DNA of 64,000 bases. Origin: Diospyros lotus (lineage: Eukaryota; Streptophyta; Magnoliopsida; Ericales; Ebenaceae). A model generated the notes under the pieces. That model ran no database searches. It had not been told where the DNA came from and was given only the letters and a program-made list of their open reading frames with translations. A program made the translations under genes and the position numbers. The stretch spans positions 5,504,879 through 5,568,878 of the forward strand of contig NC_068351.1 in assembly GCF_014633365.1 (NCBI RefSeq), written 5' to 3'. Positions 56,788 through 64,000 of this stretch are shown here, piece by piece; within the stretch, counting starts at the first letter, position 1, and every line of letters starts with the position of its first letter.

Positions 56788-58023
56788 CTGTTTCCTCGAG
56801 GTCTTCTTGCTCTCTCTCTAATATCTTCTCCTCACCTCCTTCCATGTTCAGTAGTTGTCTTCTACATTGGTGGCCAGGATTGTAAGGGTCTCCACATTTG
56901 AAATAGAGCCTCATCCGCCTCCTCTGCTCCATAGTAGGATTTCTGATAGCCAAGGCTTGCTGACTTCCTCTTGGTGGACTTGTACTCCCTGTCGCTCCTA
57001 TCTCCCTAGTGTGTCCACTAGGTGGTAAACTAATTAGTGGACCTGTACGAGAGGAGGCCCTATTCCTTTTGTAGATTGCTTCTAACGTCAATTTTTGTAA
57101 TCTGGCTTTTTCTGCCGCCTGCCTAACTGTGGTTGGCATCATCATCTTCACCATTGATCTCAACTCATCCTTAAGCCCACTAATAAAGTTGGACACAAAA
57201 TATTGCTCAGTAAGTGTTGGCTGAGCGTTCTGCATTAAGGCTCCTAGCACTTCGAACTTTTCCAAATACTCTGTTACTGCCCCCTCTTGCCGAAGTTTAT
57301 TGAATTCTTCTATCACATCTGCCATATTTTTTTTCTCCAAATTGCCTACACAATTCTTCGGCAAATTCGATCCATCTCACCCCAAGTCCTCTGTATCTGA
57401 ACCATCCTTGAAACTAAGAATCATCCGTATCATTAAGATAGGCTATGGCCAGTGTAATACACTGGCTCAACCACATTATAGTATTGGAAGAAACGTTCAC
57501 ACCGTTGGATCCACCACCTTGACCTTGTTCCATCAAACAATGGTATCTCCAGCCTTGGCATTGGCGTGTGAATACCAGATTGTAAATGAAATTCTCTTAC
57601 CTGAGGATCCGTCTCAATTCCTTGCACTCCTTTCGATTCTGCTTCTCCTGGAGGTCTCGAAAGTATTCCAGATCCATTCGAATTTGGTCCAGCTCCAGAT
57701 CGCGGGGAAAATTCCGATGGCAAACGGAATTGTGGTAAGGACGATAGCATATTAAACATACTATTGATCATTTGACTGAACTGATCCATCGTTTCTCTAT
57801 GCCTCTCCAGCTCGCGTTGCATATCCTCGCGAGAAGTCGCCAATTCCTCTCGCATTGCAGCCACATCTTCCCTACTTTGGGTGATAGCCTCGTGTGTGTG
57901 CGAAATTCCGAACTCCAGCGTTTCCATTTTTGTTTCCAATTGTTTGAGTCTCGTTCCTTCCGCCATCTTCTGCTTCGCAATTCCTTCTACAAGCACTATT
58001 GAGGCCGCTAGCTCTGATATCAA
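56699..58023 (-). pseudogene. Gag of chromovirus B
   Basis: Two frames: 58023-57433 (QLETKMETLEF coiled part, then MPRLEIPLFDGTRSRWWIQR and CERFFQYYNV) and 57364-56699 (FNKLRQEGAVTEYLEKFEVL, FISGLKDELRSMV, knuckle YFKCGDPYNPGHQC). A break of about 60 bp near 57420 separates them. The second frame ends just short of protease, which is in another frame. Confidence 0.85.
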
Positions 58024-58024
58024 T

Positions 58025-58333
58025 TGTCAAGTCTCGAATCTGAGACTATTTTGGAAGAGCTGAGGAATTTAAGAAAGAGAAAGGGAGGGAGAATTTGAAT
58101 TAGAGAGAAAGAGATGAGAGGGAAAGAAATTAGAGAAGCAAAGATCCGAATGTATTTATTGATAGATCCCATCCTCACATACACTGCCTTTTATAGGCTA
58201 ACCTCCTGGTTGTTATTGTAACCAATTGCCTACAAGTGGCCTAGGCGGAACCGCCAATCACATGCCTTCTGTTATTATAGCTATAGCTATGCATCTATAG
58301 GTTTATTACACTTATGCCATTAGGCTTGTGACA
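58025..58333 (-). repeat. 5' LTR of chromovirus B
   Basis: 309 bp. PBS follows on its left side (minus-strand order). Right flank CATAT. Confidence 0.9.
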
Positions 58334-58338
58334 CATAT

Positions 58339-59068
58339 ACTTTGATTTCAATAGGATGGAGGTGACGTTTGAGAAAGAGGAAAAAAGAATAACATTAGTG
58401 GGCAGCAAAGAAGTGGGAATGTGTAAAATGATTACAGGGAAATGATTGCAGATGATACTCAAGCAAAAAATGAGCAGTGTGGCTTAGCTCTTCTCTATCC
58501 AAGCACTCGAAGAAGAAAAGGAGGAACCAGGAGCAAAGGGTGAACTGATGCTGGTTGTCAGCAGTCTGGCCCAACAAACATGGGAGGTAAACCAATTTGA
58601 CTTACTCGATTTATTTTTGGTTGAATATGAGGATCTATTTAAAGAGCCTAAAACCTTTCCTCCACCCCGAACCCATGACCATTCCATCATCTTGAAACCT
58701 CAATCAGAACCCTGTAATGCTCGAGCCTATCGTTACCCCCAGCACAGAAAACAAAAATAGAGAGAATGGTCAAAGAAATGTTGCAACACTTTCTCATTCA
58801 GCTCAACCATAGCCCCTTTGCATCCCCGGTGCTATTAGTAAAAAAGAAAGATGGATCATGACGCTTTTGTGTGGATTATCGACAGTTGAATGCCTTGACT
58901 ATCAAAGATAAATTTCCCATCCTCCTCATTGAAGATCTCCTAGATGAACTAAGGGATGCCACCATTTTTTTCTAAAATGGATCTTAGGGCAGGCTATTGC
59001 CAGATCAAAATGAACCCACAAGACATCCCTAAGATAGCATTTTGAACCCACCAAGGCCATTGCGAATT
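58339..59068 (+). pseudogene. Chromovirus A: protease end and RT start
   Basis: Continues VSPI (before element B) with FDFNRMEVTFEKEEKRITL, then LDLFLVEYEDLFKEPKTFPP and NARAYRYPQHRKQK, then RT in broken frames ([27 protein letters not shown]). It ends at CEFL, where a solo LTR is inserted. Confidence 0.8.
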
Positions 59069-59073
59069 CTTAA

Positions 59074-59675
59074 TGTTGAGTTTGCCTAGAGTTTGTGCGG
59101 TAGAAGATCAGTAAAATATTGAAGACTATCGGTTGGAAGATTAGAATAGTTAGGGCTTAAAATTATAAGTGTAATTACTTAGAAATTTGAGGGCCCAACT
59201 GTAATATTCCCATAGTAATTAGTTACCTTGGGATGTCTGCCCTTTCTATAAATAAGAGGGCAGGGGAGGCAGTTGCATATGATTTCTGTGAGTGAGTTTC
59301 TAATCTTGTTTATGATCGAGTGCTGGGTTTCCATTCTTGAGAAGAGAAAGGCTGGTTTTAGTCTTGTGTTTTCTTGGGAGAATGAGTGCTTGTACTCGGG
59401 GATATAGATAAGGGTTTAGAGGCTTGATGTACTGATCGGTTTCATCCTAATAAAAGGCTGCTCGACTGGGGTGTTTGAAGATTGGATGTAGGATTGCCAA
59501 AGGCATTCCGAACTAGGATAAATCTGCGCCTAATATTGTTTGGTTTGATGTTTCTTACTTAATCACTTTTATTGTTCTTGCATTTCCCGTTTTACATTTT
59601 CTATTGTGGTTGTTTTCTCAGGTGAGGGTGAGAGAATTGTTCAAAAACGATCCTATTGTGTCCTAATTTCTAACA
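59074..59675 (+). mobile_element. Solo LTR, 602 bp
   Basis: TGTTGAGTTT...TTTCTAACA with perfect CTTAA duplications (59069-59073 and 59676-59680), splitting EFL|IMPFGL of chromovirus A RT. A TATA box CTATAAATAAG lies at about 59247, giving plus orientation. No internal region. Termini TGTT...AACA suggest a Copia-type LTR. Confidence 0.88.
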
Positions 59676-59703
59676 CTTAATAATGCCTTTTGGCCTCACC
59701 AAC

Positions 59704-60969
59704 TGTGACGCCCCGGTTCCACTAACGGGTGCCACCATAACCTACATTACAACCCCGGCCAAACTCGAAGGACGGTTATGCCCCTGTCAACATAAATCTT
59801 TAAAATAATATGAGCGCCCTGGGTGAGGTCCAGGCTTCGTCGCCTTCAATCGGACGAGAGCTCGGAGTAAATTGCAAGGGTAGCGGAAACTCACCCGAGC
59901 CTCGTGCCTGATTAGGCCCTTGGAGCATAAATCCAATTCCAAACAAATATCACAAGCCCAATAAATTACTTCAACCACCAAACATAATTAAACATATCTC
60001 AGTTTTTGGCCGTAGCCGACAGGTACAAGTTCCCTACCCTATTGGGTTTACTCATAGTGGGAACCTTAACTAGTTCCAGCTTACTTTAGGTTAAACCATA
60101 TCCGACACTCACAGTTAACACACAACAGTTGTATTACAATATTAACATTTGGGGTTAACCCACACTCCCACGGTTAATAGTCACTGTCAACTGGCGACTC
60201 TTCTATCAGTACCGTCTTTCCTTTCTCGGATCCCGAGCCACCTGTTGGGTTAGTGGAAAAATACAGGTATGAGTTGCAGTAAATTAAAATACATGACAAT
60301 TATAGAATAATGTGAAGTGCATCATGCATGCTGGCCTGTCCACCTCACCCTAAACCGGATTTTGGTGGCTCCACTGATTTCATTTAGGACCCCATCTCGA
60401 GACTCACACGGCCTAAATCTACAACCCCATGCCTAGACACTTCTCCCATAGTCTATTACAAGCCATGCCAAAATAAATTTACACGCAAACCATATTAAAC
60501 CTTACCACGCGTTAATCTCGTGCTGCACATTGGTTTCATGTTCCAATTTCTTATACAATCGTAAAATAATTTAATTAAACGCGCAGTCAATTTTAATTAT
60601 CGCCGCTACATCGCTAATTAATTCAGCTAAACAAGCGACTGCTTTACAAATGACACTATTAAATAAATTTAAAACATTTTTATGCCTCGCGTACACACAC
60701 GGGCAGAGTTTCGGCACGTTAAAAATTACAGAGCATTTCAATAGTGAAATCACTGCTATTTATAGGCGCCAGAAGAGGAGGAATCGGCCAAGGGGGGAAA
60801 ATTTGGGCTGCCAGGGGCCTCCCTCATGCTACCACGTGGCAGCAAGGGAGAAGGGGTGGGTGGTGCATGGCCACCCACGCGGCACGGCCAGGGGCGCGCG
60901 CCTGGCGCCTTGGCCGCATGGCTGCGCGCGGCCGCGTGCATGGGCGCCGCCTGGCGCCTAGCTATTACA
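59704..60969 (-). mobile_element. Solo LTR, 1266 bp
   Basis: TGTGACGCCCC...GCTATTACA with perfect CCAAC duplications (59699-59703 and 60970-60974), only 24 bp of host RT away from the preceding solo LTR. Minus orientation from a TATA box CTATAAATAGC at about 60759-60769 (minus strand). A GC-rich patch lies at 60790-60960. The end GGGGCGTCACA on the minus strand resembles the LTR end at 6265, so it is related to the Tekay/TR-GAG group. Confidence 0.88.
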
Positions 60970-60974
60970 CCAAC

Positions 60975-62380
60975 GCTCCAGCTACCTTCCAATTCTTAAT
61001 GAACCAGATATTTGAACCGCACCTAAGGAGCTTTATCCTTGTATTTTTCGATGACATACTGGTGTATAGCCATTCTTTTGACCAACACCTTACACACCTC
61101 AAGGCTACTTTTGAGATCCTTAGAGTCAACCAATTGTACATTAAGAAGTCAAAGTGCTCATTTGCTCAAAGACAAGTCGAATGCTTGGGCTATATTATAT
61201 CCGAAAGGGGGGTTAGCACTGATCCGCACAAGGTGGCAGCCATGTAGGCATGGCCCAGACCTACCACCCTCAAAGCATTAAGAGGATTTCTAGGCCTGAC
61301 TGGGTACTACAAGAGGTTTGTGAAGGGATATGGGGTGATAAGTAGACCCCTAACACAACTGCTAAAGAAGGAAGGGTTTAGATGAGGGCCAGAAGGCGAG
61401 GCAACTTTTGAGTAGTTGAAGCAAGCAATGAGCAAGGCACCGGTATTGGGATTACAAAACTTTAGCAAGACCTTTATGGTTGAGATCGATGCGTGTGATA
61501 ATGGTGCAGGTGTTGTATTGACATAGGAGGGCAGACCCATAGCATTCCCTAGCCAAGCATTTGCTCCAAGGCATGTGGGATTGAGCATTTACGAGAAAGA
61601 GTTTGTAGCAGTCTTAATGGCGGTGGAAAAGTAGAGATACTATCTGGAGGGTAGCCAATTTGTGACCAGGACTGACCACCAGAGTTTGAAGTACCTGCTG
61701 CAACAGAAACTCCACACATAGCTACAAAAGAAAGGTATGGCTAAGATGATGGGTCTTGATTACATTATACAATATAAGAAAGGGAAAGACAATGTGGTGG
61801 CAGATAGTTTATCGTGATGTCAGGAGAAGGAGAGGTAGTAGCCATCACGACATTAATATAGGAGTGGTACTAGGAGGTGGCCAGCAGCTATGATTCAGAT
61901 GATCAAATCAAAAGGATTATAGAGCAGTTGGTATTGGATCCTAACAGCAGAAAGGGATACACACTACATAATGGGGTGCTACGGTATAAAGGAAGGATAG
62001 TGATTGGAGACTGCTAGCAGGTGAAAGACAAGATTCTCCAGGCTCTACATGGGTTCCCCTTGGGAGGGCACTCAAGAATTTAGAACACTTACCACGAGGT
62101 AAAACAACTATTCTTTGGGCCTAAGTTGAAGGAGACGATAATTCAATTTGTAATGACTCGTGACACTTGCAAAAGGTGCAAGTATGAAACTGTGGCCACA
62201 CCGAGGTTACTTCAACCCTTAGGCATTTCGGGACAAGTGTGGGAGAGTGTTTCCATGGATTTTATTGAAGGACTGTCCAGATCAGAGAGTAGAGATTGTA
62301 TATTGGTGGTGGTTGATAAATTTACGAAGTTTACCCACTTCATCGGCCTATCTCATCCTTACACCACTCAGGAAGTTGCA
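60975..62380 (+). pseudogene. Chromovirus A: RT, RNase H and integrase start, decayed
   Basis: RT resumes at APATFQFLMNQIFEPHLRSF with catalytic VFFDDILVYS (about 61045), then LGYIISERGVSTDPHKVAAM; RNase H (VEIDACDNGAGVVL, IYEKEFVAVLMAVEK, RTDHQSLKYLLQQ); integrase zinc segment and MDFIEGLSRSESRDCILVVV. Numerous stops, many TAG from Trp or Gln codons. It ends at QEVA (62380), where element C is inserted. Confidence 0.8.
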
Positions 62381-62705
62381 TGTAAAGCCTTGAATTTGAG
62401 GCTTGCACAATTCGATAATTTAAGTAGTCGTGGAAATTTGAATTGAGTGAGAGAGAGAGAGAAATAGAATGGAGGGAGAAATTGAGAGATTGGAGGGAAC
62501 ATAATTTGGAGAGGGAAAGAATTATGTCCAATTCATTCATAATTCCCATCCTTTGCGCCTGTTACCTTTTATAGGCTGCCGTTAGTTACATTGCCCAAGT
62601 ACAAGTGGCTTATAGCTATAACCGCAAGGCTCTACTAACGACTTTACCCCCCCTCCCCCCCTACTAATTACAATCACAGCCTTGGCCCGTCTTTGGGTCG
62701 TAACA
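62381..62705 (-). repeat. 3' LTR of chromovirus C
   Basis: TGTAAAGCCTTG...GGGTCGTAACA, 325 bp, with a GA-rich stretch near 62446-62475 and poly-C near 62648-62660. The partner LTR is outside the window. Confidence 0.75.
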
Positions 62706-64000
62706 AATTTTCCCCCTGTTGAAGCCTTTCTTGTCCCCAAGAAAGGATAAGAGATGAGCTACCCTGGGGTAATGTTTCAGCAATTCTGGAAGGTACTCCC
62801 AAGTAGTGTTGTTCGGGTGTAGGTGGCTCCATTGGACAAGTACTTCTGTTAAGGGTAGTGTATCCTTGTAAGTAATCCTCTTATCCATGATAGCTTGGGG
62901 CTCTATAGTTACCTCCTGATCCTCATCCACCGTGGGGAGTGTCTGGCTGGTTGTAGCTGTCGGTTCCACTGCTTTTTTAAGCAGCGATACATGGAACACT
63001 GGATGATTAGTGTTCCCCTCAGGCAATTGTAGCCGATAAGCTACCTTGCCTATTTTGGCCAGTACTCTATAGGGCCCAAAATACTTAGGGCTCAGTTTAG
63101 ATACTGAGGTTGTTGAGAAGGAGTGTTGGAGAAATCTTTTAACTTTCAGGTAAACTCTGTCCCCCACACTGAATTCCCGGACACTTATTCCCTTATCCAC
63201 TGTTTCCTTCATTATGTTTTGAGCTGTTATAAGCTCCTTCTTCAATAGCTGTGTCATCTTCTCACGTTGTTGTAGATAGTCCTCTACTGTCGCTATAGTG
63301 CTGAGTGCATTCATCAGGGCAGGTAGGGTGGGAGCTTTGTACCCAAATAGTGCTTCAAATGGAGACCTCTTTAGGGCACTGTGGTAGTTAGAATTGTATC
63401 ATCATTGTGCCATAGATAGCCATCGACTCCAACTTCTTGGCTTGGCAAAGCACATGCATCTTAGATAGGACTCTAAGCACTGATTTACTGTTTCTGTTTG
63501 TCCATCTGTCTTTGTGGACATGTGTAACCTTACTCCCAACCCTTTAAACAACTCTTGCCAAAAGTGGCTGGTAAAGATCTTATCTCGGTTGGACACTATT
63601 GTCTTAGGGACCCTATGTATCTTTGCCACTGTCTAAGAATTGCCTTGCTACCTCCTGGCCTGTGAACGGGTGAGTGAGGCTCACAAAGTGAGCAAATTTG
63701 GTTAATCTGTCCACAATCACCATTATGACATCCTTGCCCTCCGACTTAGGTAACCCTTCAACAAAATCCATAGATACCCCTCCCAAGCCTGTTCTGGAAT
63801 TGCTAGTGGTTGTAATAAACCTGGTAATGTCACATGCTCATGTTTGCATCTCTGGAAGATAGGGCAAGCTAACACAAACCCCACTACTTCCTTCTTTAAC
63901 CCTAGTAAAAAAAAAAAGTTGATTAACTTTGTGATAAGTAGCTCGAATTCTTGAATGGCTGGCAAGGGTGAATCATGGAGGGATTTAAGAATTCTGCTTT
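62664..64000 (-). pseudogene. Integrase and chromodomain of chromovirus C, partial
   Basis: 216 codons (63314-62664) hold YLKVKRFLQHSFSTTSVSKL, the GPY-like SPKYFGPYRVLAKIGKVAYR, and EVLVQWSHLHPNNTTWEYLP. Upstream pieces carry TIVSNRDKIFTSHFWQELF (second catalytic Asp replaced by Asn in SNRD) and KTDGQTETVNQCLESYLRCM. A 12-bp gap removes AYHPES-like residues. A run of A at 63907-63917 breaks the frame. Inactive. Confidence 0.8.

Larger units (their letters stand above)
53024..58333 (-). mobile_element. Chromovirus B (Reina-like Ty3/Gypsy), nearly intact
   Basis: LTRs 53024-53321 and 58025-58333 (TGTCAAGTCTCG...GGCTTGTGACA) with perfect CATAT target duplications (53019-53023 and 58334-58338). 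On the minus strand: PBS TTGATATCAGAGC next to the right LTR, then gag, protease-RT, RNase H-integrase-chromodomain, and PPT TTTTAAGGGGCAGGGAT before the left LTR. Only two frame breaks and one stop are evident. It sits in the protease-RT junction of chromovirus A. Confidence 0.92.
50032..62380 (+). mobile_element. Chromovirus A (Reina-like Ty3/Gypsy), broken by five insertions
   Basis: 5' LTR 50032-50373, PBS 50377, gag from 50427, protease, RT, RNase H and integrase to 62380, where element C interrupts it. The path can be followed across each insert: RTE LINE (about 51866-52975), element B (53024-58333), solo LTR (59074-59675), solo LTR (59704-60969), element C (62381 on). Host frames resume after each insert. 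Short LTRs and gag type suggest the Reina group; this is inferred. Many stops; inactive. Confidence 0.8.
62381..64000 (-). mobile_element. Chromovirus C (Reina-like), 3' portion, continues beyond window
   Basis: 3' LTR 62381-62705, then on the minus strand PPT-like CAACAGGGGGAAAATT, the integrase end with chromodomain, and integrase to the window edge. Inserted in the integrase gene of chromovirus A after TTGCA (62376-62380), the expected left target duplication. Confidence 0.85.

Overview
This window is nuclear DNA of a flowering plant, probably a eudicot. It is AT-rich and contains several layers of LTR retrotransposons plus a few plant genes with introns. I see one apparently intact host gene, a TRICHOME BIREFRINGENCE-LIKE (TBL) wall-polysaccharide O-acetyltransferase on the minus strand (25901-23183, four exons, one GC-AG intron). 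Two broken host-gene remnants accompany it: a RALF-type peptide precursor without its cysteine-bearing C-terminus (22281-22628) and part of a phosducin-like protein 3 (PLP3) gene (40531-41647).

Layout. 1-22074 is an Athila-lineage Ty3/Gypsy element (5' LTR tail 1-267, 3' LTR 20220-22074). Its gag is split by an antisense solo LTR (643-3084) and, 37 bp further on, by a complete non-autonomous gag-only element of TR-GAG type with LTRs over 3.1 kb (3122-11272, TSD ATCCA). Its pol (12806-16395) carries few lesions. Where this lineage usually has an env-like gene, it instead has a cysteine-rich basic ORF resembling plant-virus nucleic-acid-binding proteins (17228-17605) and an intronless LOG-like frame (17884-18543; cytokinin riboside monophosphate phosphoribohydrolase family). 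This pair is the strongest candidate here for something undescribed.

22075-28131 holds the RALF remnant, the TBL gene and AT-rich spacer with a CACTA-like end. 28132-39490 is a Tat-lineage Gypsy element (TSD ACTAT) with decayed gag-pol, an antisense extra ORF with its own TATA box, a 47-bp tandem repeat, a Cassandra-type TRIM with 5S rRNA-like sequence in its LTRs (34062-34701, TSD GAAAC), and a 1.66-kb insertion (31599-33257). That insertion contains 13 GTCGAC-centred motifs spaced in near-whole helical turns.

39496-42642 contains the PLP3 remnant. 42643-51264 is a large inverted duplication (arms about 3.8 kb, spacer about 1 kb). Its arms carry a chromovirus LTR and gag segment, an unrecognised flank and a LINE (RTE-type) piece. 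The right arm runs into chromovirus A (50032-62380), which is interrupted by an RTE LINE, chromovirus B (53024-58333, TSD CATAT, nearly intact), two solo LTRs (59074-59675, TSD CTTAA; 59704-60969, TSD CCAAC) and chromovirus C (62381 to the window end).

Apart from TBL the window is retroelement DNA at several stages of decay. Insertion order can be read from target-site duplications and from host reading frames that resume across each insert. Family names come from recognised motifs, not from a database search.
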